A stretch of DNA of 64,000 bases, from NCBI RefSeq assembly GCF_018343525.1, contig NZ_JAGYPH010000001.1, forward strand, positions 682,001-746,000, in the 5' to 3' direction. The first letter of the stretch is position 1, and the number at the start of each line of letters is the position of its first letter. The notes beneath the pieces are model-generated. The model was not told the DNA's origin, did no database searches, and was given only the letters and a program-made list of their open reading frames with translations. Positions 46,710 through 56,048 of this stretch are shown piece after piece. The stretch is from Lederbergia citrea. GTDB lineage: Bacteria > Bacillota > Bacilli > Bacillales > Bacillaceae_C. The position numbers and the translations under genes were made by a program.

Positions 46710-46864
46710 ACAACTCCCTCCATTCTCTACTCATTTATCATAGAACTATCAGCACATAATAGCAAATCTCACTTATGTGTAATAATGAGAGTAAACAGCT
46801 ATTTTCTATCCTTCCGGTTTGGAAACCGTTATAATAAATATGAATCTTTTAAGGATGTGGCGAA

Positions 46865-47707
46865 TTGAGCAAAATAAAAATTGTAACTGACTCTACATGT
46901 GAATTATCTAACGAAGATGTGAATAAATTAAACATACATGTTATTCCATTATCCATCTCCATAAATGGGGAAACATATTTAGACCGGGTGGATATTACAC
47001 CAAAGGTTTTTATGGAGAAAATGAAGCAATCTGCTGAACTTCCGAAAAGTTCCCAGCCTGCTGTCGGTGAGTTTGTTAAGCTATATGACGAACTCGGAAA
47101 AGATGGTAGTCAAGTTCTATCTATACATATGACTGGCAAAATGAGTGGAACTGTGGAATCGGCTAGAACTGCAGCCGGAATGACACAAACAAAAGTAACT
47201 GTTATCGATTCATTATTCATTTCGAAAGCACTCGCTTATCAAGTAAGGGAAGCGGCCAATATGGCTAATAAAAGCCATTCCATGCATGAGATTGTCCATG
47301 CATTAGATCAAATCCGTTCTAACACTAAATTGTATGTAGTTGTGGATACACTGGAAAATTTAATGAAAGGCGGAAGAATTGGAAAGGCAAAAGCGTTGAT
47401 CGGATCTCTCCTCAATATAAAGCCGATTGCGGTACTCGATGAAGGCGAACTTTCACCAGTAGCAAAAGTCCGCAGCCAGTCGCAGGTCATTAAATATCTA
47501 ATTAAACAATTCACAGAAGATATAAAAGGAAAAACAATTAAAAGCGTCGCTGTTTCACATGCGGATGGACTGGAACTTGCTCAAATAGTCAAATCCAAAA
47601 TCGAAGAACTAACGGGTTATGACAAAGTAGAAATTGATGAAACAACTCCTGTGGTAAGTACACATACTGGTCCTGGCGCTATTGGTTTTATGTACCATGT
47701 TGATTGA
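46865..47707 (+). CDS. DegV family fatty-acid-binding protein
   Basis: A 280-residue DegV-domain protein (FakB-like). The conserved features are KIVTDSTCELS at the N-terminus, KSSQPAVGEF, and HTGPGAIGFMYHVD at the end. DegV/FakB proteins bind fatty acids and deliver them to FakA kinase. TTG start after AAGGATG. The fatty-acid role is inferred from the family. Confidence 0.9.
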   Translation: MSKIKIVTDSTCELSNEDVNKLNIHVIPLSISINGETYLDRVDITPKVFMEKMKQSAELPKSSQPAVGEFVKLYDELGKDGSQVLSIHMTGKMSGTVESARTAAGMTQTKVTVIDSLFISKALAYQVREAANMANKSHSMHEIVHALDQIRSNTKLYVVVDTLENLMKGGRIGKAKALIGSLLNIKPIAVLDEGELSPVAKVRSQSQVIKYLIKQFTEDIKGKTIKSVAVSHADGLELAQIVKSKIEELTGYDKVEIDETTPVVSTHTGPGAIGFMYHVD

Positions 47708-47810
47708 ATGAGTTATAAATAAAGCTTTACTGCCATACAGCGTTTTTTTATTAGATCATTACCTCACATGTTATAATAATGTGAATTTACATTTGAGGGT
47801 GACACAATTG

Positions 47811-48602
47811 ATGAAAAGATATATCTCATTGCTATTTTGTTTATTGCTTATTTTAGGAGGCTGTTCTGTACAATATGATAGGCAGGGCATTAGAAGCATT
47901 CATAGGGAAACAAAACAACTGCCTCCTGCCGATTTTATGCCGAAAAATATTACAATTGTTTCCGCAGGTGATTCATTAACACAGGGTGTCGGTGATATCC
48001 AAGAACTCGGGGGATATATTCCGTATTTAAAAAATAAAATGGAAAATAATAAATCCATTGGTACAGCCTTGTTTTATAACTTTGGTGTGAAAGGAAATAG
48101 AACTGATCAACTATTGGCACGTCTAAAGCAAGAACAAATAAAAACTGCAATTGAAGAAGCTGATTTAGTCGTCATTACGATAGGTGGAAATGACGTGATG
48201 CAAGTGTTCAAGGAAAATATAATGGGGCTTCATTTGAATAAGTTTGCTGAGGCAGAAACCGGGTATAGTGAAAGATTAACAGAAATAATTGAAACAATCC
48301 TTTTATATAACAATCAGGCTGAAATTATTCTTTTAGGAATATATAATCCATTTATCAAATGGTTCTCGGATCTTAAAGAGATGGAGACTGTCGTAAAAAG
48401 GTGGAACCATGCAAGCTATAATGTTGTGTCAAAATATGAAAATGCCCGCTTTGTACCAGTGGATGATATTTTTGAAAATAATGAAGAAAGTCTGCTCTAT
48501 ACCGATTATTTCCATCCTAATAATCGTGGGTATGAATTGATCGCTGAACGCATTTATGATTATTTGAAGGAAGAAGGTAAATTGCATACATTTTTAGAAT
48601 AA
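47811..48602 (+). CDS. ypmR: SGNH/GDSL-type lipoprotein hydrolase
   Basis: A 263-residue lipoprotein (lipobox LILGGC, Cys17) with an SGNH hydrolase domain: block I VSAGDSLTQGVGD (Ser), block II NFGVKGNRT, block III VVITIGGNDV and block V YTDYFHPNNRG (Asp/His). Likely an outer-surface esterase or lipase, substrate unknown. ATG at 47811, GAGGGTGAC upstream. The next gene ypmS starts 26 bp later. Confidence 0.92.
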   Translation: MKRYISLLFCLLLILGGCSVQYDRQGIRSIHRETKQLPPADFMPKNITIVSAGDSLTQGVGDIQELGGYIPYLKNKMENNKSIGTALFYNFGVKGNRTDQLLARLKQEQIKTAIEEADLVVITIGGNDVMQVFKENIMGLHLNKFAEAETGYSERLTEIIETILLYNNQAEIILLGIYNPFIKWFSDLKEMETVVKRWNHASYNVVSKYENARFVPVDDIFENNEESLLYTDYFHPNNRGYELIAERIYDYLKEEGKLHTFLE

Positions 48603-48628
48603 CAATGGGCTGTAAGGGAAGAGGTAGA

Positions 48629-49213
48629 ATGAAGAATAAGAACACCTGGAAGATTCTTTTTATTGCGCTTTTAACGATCAATATTTTAATTGTCGTCAGT
48701 TTAGGAACATTGTTGTTTTTAGCGAGCGATCAAGAACGAGTTCCAGAAAGCAATCCTAACAGTAAAACAGTGTCTGAATTTTTTATTCGAACGGAAAAAG
48801 ATGACCTAAATAAATTAATCAACCATTATATTGAAAAAGAAGGCTTAAATGGTCCAATCCATTACCAAGTATTATTGACGGATGAAGTAGAGCTTTACGG
48901 TGAAGTAAAAGTTTTTTCTGAAACGATGCAATTAAAAATGACGTTTGAACCAATAGCTCTTGATAATGGAGATCTTGTTCTCGAGCAAAAGACATTATCA
49001 CTTGGTGGTGTAAAGCTGCCTGTATCTTATATCCTAAAATTTATCCGAGATGCCTATAAGTTTCCAGAGTGGGTTATCATTCAGCCAAATGACAAGCAAA
49101 TATACGTTGCACTACAAAAAATGAGGCTTAATGGTGGAATTCGAGTGAGAACTGAGGAATTTAATTTAGCTGAAGACAGAATCTCAATGAAAATGCTTGT
49201 TCCAGTTAAATAA
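48629..49213 (+). CDS. ypmS: YpmS family membrane-anchored protein
   Basis: A 194-residue protein with one N-terminal membrane segment (about residues 7-31, LFIALLTINILIVVSLG) and an outward beta-rich domain of the DUF2140 kind (IHYQVLLTDEVELYGEVKV, LPVSYILKFI). AAGAGGTAG before ATG. It follows ypmR and precedes msrA as in B. subtilis; ypmT is not present. Function unknown; a lipid- or envelope-linked role is suggested by the neighbour. Confidence 0.9.
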   Translation: MKNKNTWKILFIALLTINILIVVSLGTLLFLASDQERVPESNPNSKTVSEFFIRTEKDDLNKLINHYIEKEGLNGPIHYQVLLTDEVELYGEVKVFSETMQLKMTFEPIALDNGDLVLEQKTLSLGGVKLPVSYILKFIRDAYKFPEWVIIQPNDKQIYVALQKMRLNGGIRVRTEEFNLAEDRISMKMLVPVK

Positions 49214-49240
49214 TATTTGTTTTTTATAGGAGCTGTTCTA

Positions 49241-49792
49241 ATGGAAACTGCAAATAACCATGAATTAGCCACCTTTGCTGGAGGTTGTTTTTGGTGTATG
49301 GTAAAGCCATTTGATGAATATCCAGGGATTGAAAAAATTGTTTCTGGTTATACAGGAGGCAAGACTGAAAATCCCACATATGAAGAGGTTTGTTCGGGGC
49401 AAACGGGTCATACAGAAGCAGTGCAAATAACATTTAATCCTGCTGTTTTTTCATATGAGCGCTTATTGGAAATATTTTGGATGCAAATAGATCCAACTGA
49501 TGCCGGAGGTCAATTTTTTGACAGGGGAGTTTCCTATCGACCAGTCATTTTTTATCATAATGAGAAACAGAAGCAGTTAGCTGAAAAGTCAAAAATAGCT
49601 TTAAATGAAAGCAATCGCTTCTCTAGACCAATTATGGTATCCATTGAACCTGCGCAAACGTTCTATCCAGCGGAAGAATATCATCAAGATTTTTATCGGA
49701 AAAATCCTGAACGTTACAACTCATACCAAACAGGTTCAGGTAGAGCAGGTTTTATTCAAAAGTATTGGGGGGACAAGCATGGAAAAATCTGA
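49241..49792 (+). CDS. msrA: Peptide-methionine (S)-S-oxide reductase
   Basis: Repairs S-oxidised methionine. 183 residues. The catalytic motif GGCFWC is at residues 13-18 with Cys15, and the substrate-binding region is [26 protein letters not shown]. The ATG at 49241 has TAGGAGC upstream. The last 14 bp overlap msrB, so the two are co-translated. Confidence 0.96.
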   Translation: METANNHELATFAGGCFWCMVKPFDEYPGIEKIVSGYTGGKTENPTYEEVCSGQTGHTEAVQITFNPAVFSYERLLEIFWMQIDPTDAGGQFFDRGVSYRPVIFYHNEKQKQLAEKSKIALNESNRFSRPIMVSIEPAQTFYPAEEYHQDFYRKNPERYNSYQTGSGRAGFIQKYWGDKHGKI

Positions 49793-50204
49793 TTTGAAAG
49801 CAAAGCTCACTCCTATGCAATATCATGTAACACAAGACAATGGCACGGAGCCTCCATTTAAAAATGAATATTGGGATAATGAAGCTGAGGGAATATATGT
49901 AGATATTATTTCTGGAAAGCCACTTTTCAGTTCCAAAGATCAATATGACGCGGGATGTGGGTGGCCTAGTTTTACTAAACCAATCGAAGAATCCGAGTTA
50001 GTCGAGAAAAAGGACTTAAGCCATGGGATGATCCGGACTGAAGTACGCAGCAAAGATGCCGATGCTCATTTAGGACATGTTTTTCCGGACGGACCAGGCC
50101 CATCTAATTTAAGATATTGTATCAATTCAGCTGCCATGCGCTTTATTCCAAAAGAAAATTTGGAAAAAGAAGGATATAAGGAATATGTAAAATTTTTTTT
50201 ATAA
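49779..50204 (+). CDS. msrB: Peptide-methionine (R)-S-oxide reductase
   Basis: Repairs R-oxidised methionine, 141 residues. Motifs: [30 protein letters not shown] and [13 protein letters not shown] with the catalytic Cys. The structural zinc Cys pairs of some MsrB proteins are absent, as in the Bacillus type. GGGGGGA precedes the ATG, inside the msrA end. Confidence 0.95.
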   Translation: MEKSDLKAKLTPMQYHVTQDNGTEPPFKNEYWDNEAEGIYVDIISGKPLFSSKDQYDAGCGWPSFTKPIEESELVEKKDLSHGMIRTEVRSKDADAHLGHVFPDGPGPSNLRYCINSAAMRFIPKENLEKEGYKEYVKFFL

Positions 50205-50240
50205 CAAACATCATATGATTCTAGAAGGGCGGAAAGTAAA

Positions 50241-50741
50241 TTGTTAAAAAAATTATTTGGTAAAAAAGAAGTAGCACCTAAAACGATTACGATCAATTCT
50301 CCTTTAACAGGAACTTTGACTTCACTTGAAGAAGTACCAGATCCAGTTTTTTCACAAAAGATGATGGGGGATGGTATGGCTGTTAAACCAGAAACTGGAA
50401 CTGTTGTATCGCCTGTGGATGGAGATATAATCCAAGTTTTCCCGACAAAACATGCAATTGGCATTAAAGCTAAAAATGGTGCAGAATTATTAATCCATAT
50501 CGGTCTGGAAACTGTAGGTATGAAAGGTGAAGGCTTTACGGCCTACGTTAAAGAAGGAGATAAAGTAAAGACTGGAGATAAACTTGTTGACTTCGACATG
50601 GGACTTGTAACTGAAAAAGCGGCAAGTACTATTACCCCGATCATCATTACAAATGGTGATGATGCCGCTTCTATTAATAAGCATCAAACAGGAAGTGTAA
50701 CTGCAGGCGAATCGCCAATCATGGAAATTACAATGAAATAA
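50241..50741 (+). CDS. ypqE: PTS glucose-type EIIA protein
   Basis: A 166-residue soluble EIIA-Glc domain that accepts phosphate from HPr. Phosphorylated His in ELLIHIGLETVGMKG (His84 region), with the other active His in PTKHAIGIK. There are no EIIB/EIIC genes nearby; B. subtilis YpqE is likewise solitary and may regulate or supply several EIIBC transporters. TTG start with AGGGCGGA upstream. A terminator follows. Confidence 0.9.
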   Translation: MLKKLFGKKEVAPKTITINSPLTGTLTSLEEVPDPVFSQKMMGDGMAVKPETGTVVSPVDGDIIQVFPTKHAIGIKAKNGAELLIHIGLETVGMKGEGFTAYVKEGDKVKTGDKLVDFDMGLVTEKAASTITPIIITNGDDAASINKHQTGSVTAGESPIMEITMK

Positions 50742-50749
50742 TTTACCTA

Positions 50750-50777
50750 GCACTCACATTATGTGGGTGCTTTTCTT
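50750..50777 (+). terminator. Terminator of ypqE
   Basis: GCACTCAC / GTGGGTGC stem with a 5-nt loop, TTTTC tail. Confidence 0.78.
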
Positions 50778-50862
50778 ATGTTACTAGGCATACGCACAAT
50801 CGGCCCATCTACCACATACATAATATGGGAGCGAAGAGAAAAAGAATTGAGGAGTGAATAAT

Positions 50863-51018
50863 ATGTATGGTTATGGTGGCTACGGTTATGACGGCTGCTG
50901 TGGAGGATATGGTGGATATGGTGGATATGGTGGATGTGGTGGTGGCTTTGTAGGTAGTTTTGCGTTAATTATTGTATTGTTTATCCTGCTAGTCATCATT
51001 GGTGCATGTTGGTGTTAG
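50863..51018 (+). CDS. YjcZ-family sporulation peptide
   Basis: A 51-residue protein of two parts: a Gly/Tyr/Cys-rich N-terminus with four GGYGGYG-type units, then one membrane segment ([18 protein letters not shown]) ending GACWC. This is the YjcZ/YmcZ sporulation type. GAGGAG lies before the ATG. A weak SigK-like -10 (CATACATA at about 50814) fits late sporulation expression. Shorter than usual gene-calling limits. Confidence 0.85.
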   Translation: MYGYGGYGYDGCCGGYGGYGGYGGCGGGFVGSFALIIVLFILLVIIGACWC

Positions 51019-51021
51019 CCA

Positions 51022-51062
51022 AATGAAGCTCTACCCCCTTGCATTCAAGGGGGTTTTTACAT
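51022..51062 (+). terminator. Terminator of the YjcZ-type gene
   Basis: TACCCCCTTGCA / TTCAAGGGGGT stem, TTTTTA tail. Confidence 0.72.
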
Positions 51063-51103
51063 ATTCAGAAATAATGAAAAAACGCATGAAAGCAGCATGC
51101 AGG

Positions 51104-51111
51104 CATACATT
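51104..51111 (+). promoter_or_regulatory. SigE-type promoter of the lysine cluster
   Basis: The -10 CATACATT (51104-51111) matches the SigE consensus CATAcAwT, with GCATGAA (51084-51090) 13 bp upstream as a -35. It is about 37 nt before the first gene of the cluster. In B. subtilis the homologous yod cluster is a SigE regulon unit. Confidence 0.5.
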
Positions 51112-51147
51112 TGAAATAAGGAAAATGTTGAAACAGGAGGCGGTGGA

Positions 51148-52518
51148 ATGCATCGATCTAATTTGATCAAACCTTTATTAGACAGTACCTATCCTGTAGC
51201 AACAAAGGGCGAAGGGATTTACTTGTACGATGATTCTGGGAAAAAATATATCGATGGCTGTTCTGGAGCCGTTACAGCGAATTTAGGCCATGGAAATGAG
51301 GTGATCATCGAGGCAATAAGTCAGCAATTAAAAAAAGTCGCCTTTACGTACCGCTCACAATTTACGAATGAACCGGCAGAAAAACTTGCCGAATTGCTTT
51401 GTAAAATGACTGGGGAATTATACCCTTGGACATTTCTAGTAAACAGTGGATCCGAAGCAATTGAAACGGCGATTAAATTAGCCATTCAGCATTGGCAAGA
51501 AAAAGGGAGGCCCCAAAAAAACAAAATTATCTCTCGTTGGATAAGCTACCATGGGATTACAAACGGAGCATTATCAGTCTCAGGTCATCCCATTAGGAGA
51601 GAAAAATTTTTAAATATGCTCGGAGAATCCTCGATGATTGAGGCGCCTTATTGTTATAGATGTCCATTCGGAAAGGCATTTCCGGAATGTGGTCTGCAAT
51701 GTGCTAGGCAGCTGGATACTATCTTAGGAAGAATTGGCAGCGATCAAATCGCAGCTTTTATTGCAGAGCCAATTATTGGTGCAGCAGGAGCAGCGATTAC
51801 TCCTCCTGAAGGATACTATGAATTAATTAAAGAGATTTGCGATCGCCACAATATTTTATTAATTTCTGACGAGGTCATGACCGGTTGCTTTAGAACAGGG
51901 AAAATGCTCGCAAGCGATCACTGGGAAGTAAGGCCGGATATCATTTGTCTAGGTAAAGGTCTTGGTGCAGGATATACTCCAATCGGGGCAGTCATTGTTA
52001 CGGATGAAATAATTGATCCAATTTTGAAAGGTTCTAACATAATTATGAGTGGACACACAATGAGTGCGAACCCGCTTTCAGCAGCTGGAGCTCTAGCGGT
52101 TCTCGAAATATTATCTTCGGAGCAAAGCGTTGAGTCCATTACCGAAAAAATAACATATTTCCATAACTTAATAGACCAGCTTAAAGGTAAGTTCGATTTT
52201 ATCGGGGACATAAGAGGAAAAGGGTTATTGATAGGGATAGAATTTGTTCAAAATAGAGCCTTGAAAACCCCTTATCCTAGAGGCGCACAATTTACAGAAA
52301 CATTGATAAAAACAGCTAAAAATAATGGGCTTTTACTATATCCCGCATCATCGGGAACAGACGGGAGAAATGGTGATGCCATTATCCTCTCTCCACCCTT
52401 AATCACCACTGAAGACGAAATGGATGAGATGTATCGTTTGCTTGTGAAATCATTCGAGGCAATGGAAGCCACTTTAAGTAAAAAGGAGATGTTGCCTGAT
52501 GGAAAGTCCATTCAGTAA
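51148..52518 (+). CDS. yodT: Class III aminotransferase of the lysine degradation cluster
   Basis: PLP aminotransferase, 456 residues, similar to B. subtilis YodT. Motifs: DGCSGAVTANLGHGN, LVNSGSEAIETAIKLA, ISDEVMTGCFRTGKM (PLP Asp), and the PLP Lys in LGKGLGAGYTPIGAV. It belongs to the set with kamA and likely handles beta-lysine or its 3,5-diamino derivative. AGGAGGCGGTGG precedes the ATG. Its 3' end overlaps the next gene by 20 bp. Confidence 0.9.
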   Translation: MHRSNLIKPLLDSTYPVATKGEGIYLYDDSGKKYIDGCSGAVTANLGHGNEVIIEAISQQLKKVAFTYRSQFTNEPAEKLAELLCKMTGELYPWTFLVNSGSEAIETAIKLAIQHWQEKGRPQKNKIISRWISYHGITNGALSVSGHPIRREKFLNMLGESSMIEAPYCYRCPFGKAFPECGLQCARQLDTILGRIGSDQIAAFIAEPIIGAAGAAITPPEGYYELIKEICDRHNILLISDEVMTGCFRTGKMLASDHWEVRPDIICLGKGLGAGYTPIGAVIVTDEIIDPILKGSNIIMSGHTMSANPLSAAGALAVLEILSSEQSVESITEKITYFHNLIDQLKGKFDFIGDIRGKGLLIGIEFVQNRALKTPYPRGAQFTETLIKTAKNNGLLLYPASSGTDGRNGDAIILSPPLITTEDEMDEMYRLLVKSFEAMEATLSKKEMLPDGKSIQ

Positions 52519-53197
52519 AGTTTCTACCATTGAAGAGACTTTAGAACATTTCCATTGTGGTATGACGTTAATGTTTGGAGGGTTTGGCGGAGTCGGATCT
52601 CCACCTACGCTTATAAAGGCAATTCTCGACAGCGGAATAGACCGCTTATTTTTAATTGGAAACGATACGGGTTTTCCAGAGATCGGAATTGGTAAAATTG
52701 TTTCGGCAGGAAGGGCTCAGAAGTTAATCACTTCACATATTGGCTCAAATCCTTTCGCTGGTAAATTAATGGAGGAAGGAAAACTTGACGTAGAATTTTC
52801 GCCACAGGGTATATTGGCAGAGCGCATTCGGGCCGGAGGAGTTGGTTTGAAAGCAATCGTTACAGAAATAGGCGCGGATAATCCCATAATAAGGAAAGGT
52901 AAGCTGCAAACTATGATAGACGGATCCACATATTTAATTGAAACAGCCCTTACAGCAGATGTAAGTATTATTTATGCTGAAAAAGCGGATACAGCCGGTA
53001 ATTTGCTATATGACAAAAGTGCTAGAAACACGAATCCCCTCGTTGCTATGGCGGGTAATTTTACAATAGTAGAAGCGAAGGAAATTGTCCCCGTGGGAAG
53101 CCTTTCACCTGAAGAAATAATTACACCTGGTATATTTGTGGACATGGTAGTCCAGTCGAAAGGGGTGGACTGGAAATGGGCATGGGAAACACAGTAA
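52499..53197 (+). CDS. yodS: CoA transferase subunit A
   Basis: A 232-residue 3-oxoacid CoA-transferase alpha-type subunit. The family motif GGFGGVGSPPTLI, IGNDTGFPEIGIG, and ANPIIRKGKLQTMIDG regions are visible. It pairs with the subunit B gene that overlaps its last 22 bp. In lysine fermentation it probably activates 3-keto-5-aminohexanoate or acetoacetate derivatives. Confidence 0.9.
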   Translation: MESPFSKVSTIEETLEHFHCGMTLMFGGFGGVGSPPTLIKAILDSGIDRLFLIGNDTGFPEIGIGKIVSAGRAQKLITSHIGSNPFAGKLMEEGKLDVEFSPQGILAERIRAGGVGLKAIVTEIGADNPIIRKGKLQTMIDGSTYLIETALTADVSIIYAEKADTAGNLLYDKSARNTNPLVAMAGNFTIVEAKEIVPVGSLSPEEIITPGIFVDMVVQSKGVDWKWAWETQ

Positions 53198-53853
53198 AAC
53201 ATTGGATGGCCAAAAGAGCAGCAGAAGAGATTAAGAATGGCATGGTTGTTAATCTTGGGATTGGACTTCCTTCTTTAGTACCTGATCATTTACCTTCAAA
53301 TGTAAAAGTGATCTTTCATGCGGAGAATGGCATTTCCGGAATGGGCCCCAGCCCTACTCCTGGAAAGGAAGATGAAAACTTATGCAATGCTGGAGGGCTT
53401 CCCGTTACGATTCATCAGGGAGGATCCTATTTTGATACAACAATCGCATTTGGGATGATTCGAAAAGGCTTAATTGACCTTTCGATATTAGGAGCCCTTC
53501 AAGTAAGCTCCCGGGGAGATTTAGCGAATTGGATTGTACCGGGAAAGCGTGTGCCTGGAATAGGTGGGGCGATTGAACTTGCCGCAAAAACTAAAAAGCT
53601 CGCTGTTATGATGATGCATAGTGATAAAGAAGGGAGGAGTAAGCTTGTCAATGAATGCAGCTTGCCTTTAACATCACAAAGGTGTGTAGATTTAGTCATT
53701 ACTGATCTCGGTGTTTTTTCCATCGAAGAAAACGGTTTGTTGCTTACAGATGTGTTTGTTCCCCACACTGTCGAAGAAATTATTAATCATACCGAGGCGA
53801 ATATAAGGATCGCTCCGCAGCTTAGATGGATAGGGGGAGAAGTTGATGATTGA
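53176..53853 (+). CDS. yodR: CoA transferase subunit B
   Basis: The 225-residue beta-type subunit. The conserved N-terminus MVVNLGIGLPSLVPDHL, the active-site Glu region FHAENGISGMGPSP, and GRSKLVNECSLPLTS are present. AGGGGTGG lies 8 nt before the ATG. The gene overlaps both its neighbours, a typical tightly packed operon. Confidence 0.9.
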   Translation: MGMGNTVKHWMAKRAAEEIKNGMVVNLGIGLPSLVPDHLPSNVKVIFHAENGISGMGPSPTPGKEDENLCNAGGLPVTIHQGGSYFDTTIAFGMIRKGLIDLSILGALQVSSRGDLANWIVPGKRVPGIGGAIELAAKTKKLAVMMMHSDKEGRSKLVNECSLPLTSQRCVDLVITDLGVFSIEENGLLLTDVFVPHTVEEIINHTEANIRIAPQLRWIGGEVDD

Positions 53854-55141
53854 AGCCCAAAAACAAATCCATTTATGGTTAAAAGAAAACAAAGAACATG
53901 GAGTACGATTTCTGCAAAGGCTTGTACAGGAAAACAGCGTAAGAGGGAATGAAAATAAAGCCCAAGCAATCATTATTGAGAAATGTAGAGAACTAGGCTT
54001 GAGCCTTGATATATGGGAAATTAACCGGGATCAATTAAAACAGCATCCTTTTTTCTTTGCCAATAGAGAAGATTTTGCTGGCAATCCAAATGTAGCTGCA
54101 GTGTTAAGTGGAAGTGGCGGAGGCCGTTCACTTTTGCTCAACGGCCATATTGATGTTGTTCCTGAAGGAAATCTGTCCGATTGGACGATGGATCCATATA
54201 GCGGAAATATAAAGGACGGTAAATTATTCGGCCGTGGTGCATCAGATATGAAGGGTGGCACCGTTTCGTTACTTTTGGCTATAGAGGCACTGAAAAAACT
54301 TGGTATTCGTTTAAAAGGAGATTTGATTTTTCAAAGTGTTATCGAAGAAGAAAGTGGCGGCGCAGGCACATTATCAGCGGTCATAAGAGGTTATAAAGCG
54401 GATGGGGCAATTATTCCGGAACCAACTGATATGAAATTCTTTCCGAAACAACAAGGATCCATGTGGTTCAGGATTAACATTCAAGGAAAAGCTGCGCATG
54501 GAGGGACTAGATATCACGGTGTCAGCGCAATTGATAAAGCATATGAAGTAATTCATGTAATCAAAGAATTAGAAGCAAACCGGAATAAAAGAATAACAGA
54601 TCCACTTTATGATGGTATACCCATTCCTATTCCGATTAATATCGGAAAAATATACAGCGGTACATGGCCATCATCTGTTCCGGATCTGGCCATCATTGAG
54701 GGTAGAATGGGTGTGGCTCCTGGTGAAAAAATGTTCAATGCGGAAAAAGAATTAGAGGGGGTATTGGAACAGCTTAAACAATCAGATCGGTGGTTTCGTG
54801 ATTATCCTCCAAGCATCGAATGGTTTGGTGCACGCTGGCATCCTGCAGAAGTGGATCTTGACAATCCGCTCATTGAAACAACATCCTCTGTGTATAAAAA
54901 AGTCACAGGGCAATTGCCAATTATTGAAGCATCCCCATGGGGAACGGATGGTGGAATCCTGACGGAATGGGGTGATACTCCAGTCCTTGTATTCGGCCCT
55001 GGCGCAGCGGAGGCTGCACATCATACAGATGAATATATTGATCTCCAAGCTATTTTTGTAGCAGCTGAAGTCATCGCTCTTACAGCTATAGAATGGTGCG
55101 GGCTGGAAGGGGGACCCACCAGTGACCCAGGAAATGATTAG
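53846..55141 (+). CDS. yodQ: ArgE/DapE-type M20 deacylase
   Basis: A 431-residue M20 zinc hydrolase. First ligand His in LLNGHIDVVPEG, bridging Asp in FGRGASDMKGG, Glu pair in QSVIEEESGGAG, and final His in AAEAAHHTDEYI. It resembles acetylornithine/succinyl-diaminopimelate deacylases. In this context it may deacetylate acetyl-beta-lysine or a related intermediate; this is inferred from the operon. ATG at 53846 after AGGGGGAG. Confidence 0.9.
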   Translation: MIEAQKQIHLWLKENKEHGVRFLQRLVQENSVRGNENKAQAIIIEKCRELGLSLDIWEINRDQLKQHPFFFANREDFAGNPNVAAVLSGSGGGRSLLLNGHIDVVPEGNLSDWTMDPYSGNIKDGKLFGRGASDMKGGTVSLLLAIEALKKLGIRLKGDLIFQSVIEEESGGAGTLSAVIRGYKADGAIIPEPTDMKFFPKQQGSMWFRINIQGKAAHGGTRYHGVSAIDKAYEVIHVIKELEANRNKRITDPLYDGIPIPIPINIGKIYSGTWPSSVPDLAIIEGRMGVAPGEKMFNAEKELEGVLEQLKQSDRWFRDYPPSIEWFGARWHPAEVDLDNPLIETTSSVYKKVTGQLPIIEASPWGTDGGILTEWGDTPVLVFGPGAAEAAHHTDEYIDLQAIFVAAEVIALTAIEWCGLEGGPTSDPGND

Positions 55142-55964
55142 GCTTAAACGGCGCCATTTTCATGCATATTATTGGGAAGACCATTTAAATAAAAGATTGC
55201 GGATTGACGATTATTTGGGCGACATTAAAAAGATGGAAGCCGAGATATGGGCAATCGCAAAAAACATAAATGCGGAAAAAATTATTATTAAGTGCAGGCA
55301 AAAGGATATCTGTTTGTTACTTGGGCTAGGTTACATCCTCGAAGGATGGATAGATCATTATTTTCACGGTGATGATGCGGTTTTTATGGTGAAATATTTA
55401 CATTCGGAAAGAAAGGAGAATGAGAATTGGAATAAAGAAGAGGAAATATTAAATGAAGTACTTCAGTCCAAAAGTAAAAAAACTGTAAGGACTAAATATG
55501 CGAAAGCGAGGAAGGCGAGCTATTCCGACTGTGAGCGTCTAGCTAATTTATATAAAAAGACATTTAAAGTTTATCCTGTACCAATTCATAATCCATTTTT
55601 TATAAAAGAAGAGATGGAAGGAGGGACAATTTATTATTATATAGAGGAAAATGGCGAAATCATTAGTGCGGCATCTGCAGAAATCAATAATAAATATAAA
55701 AATGCCGAATTAACAGATTGTGCTACAATGCCGGAATACCGGAAAGATGGCTTGATGAAAGTTTTACTTTCCGAGTTGGAAAAAGAACTATGTAATGAAG
55801 GGGTATTTACAAGCTATTCGCTTGCAAGAGCACTTTCATATGGGATGAATAAAGCGTTTTTTCAACTGGACTATCAATATCGTGGAAGGCTAACGAAAAA
55901 CTGTTATATTTACGACAAACTTGAGAGCATGAATGTTTGGGTGAAAGATTTATCCTTTCAGTAA
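55122..55964 (+). CDS. ablB: Beta-lysine N-acetyltransferase (AblB type)
   Basis: A 280-residue protein, N-terminal domain unique to the family and a C-terminal GNAT domain (from about residue 140: YSDCERLANLYKKTFKVYPV, TMPEYRKDGLMKVLLSELEK for acetyl-CoA binding). It is the B. subtilis YodP position, next to kamA, as in the ablA/ablB pair that makes N-acetyl-beta-lysine as an osmolyte in archaea. GTG start at 55122 has GAAGGGGGA upstream; ATG 55134 is the alternative. Confidence 0.87.
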   Translation: MTQEMIRLKRRHFHAYYWEDHLNKRLRIDDYLGDIKKMEAEIWAIAKNINAEKIIIKCRQKDICLLLGLGYILEGWIDHYFHGDDAVFMVKYLHSERKENENWNKEEEILNEVLQSKSKKTVRTKYAKARKASYSDCERLANLYKKTFKVYPVPIHNPFFIKEEMEGGTIYYYIEENGEIISAASAEINNKYKNAELTDCATMPEYRKDGLMKVLLSELEKELCNEGVFTSYSLARALSYGMNKAFFQLDYQYRGRLTKNCYIYDKLESMNVWVKDLSFQ

Positions 55965-56048
55965 ATTATATTGACATTAAACATATAGTAGAGCATAGAG
56001 GAAAAATTCTTATGGCCAGAAAAAGTGGCATCAACTGGAGGGATAAGG

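Noticed and set aside
50905..50945. Tandem GGATATGGT units, considered as a possible direct-repeat array
   Set aside because: They are in frame inside the YjcZ-type gene and encode Gly-Tyr-Gly repeats; there are no spacers, so it is not a CRISPR array.
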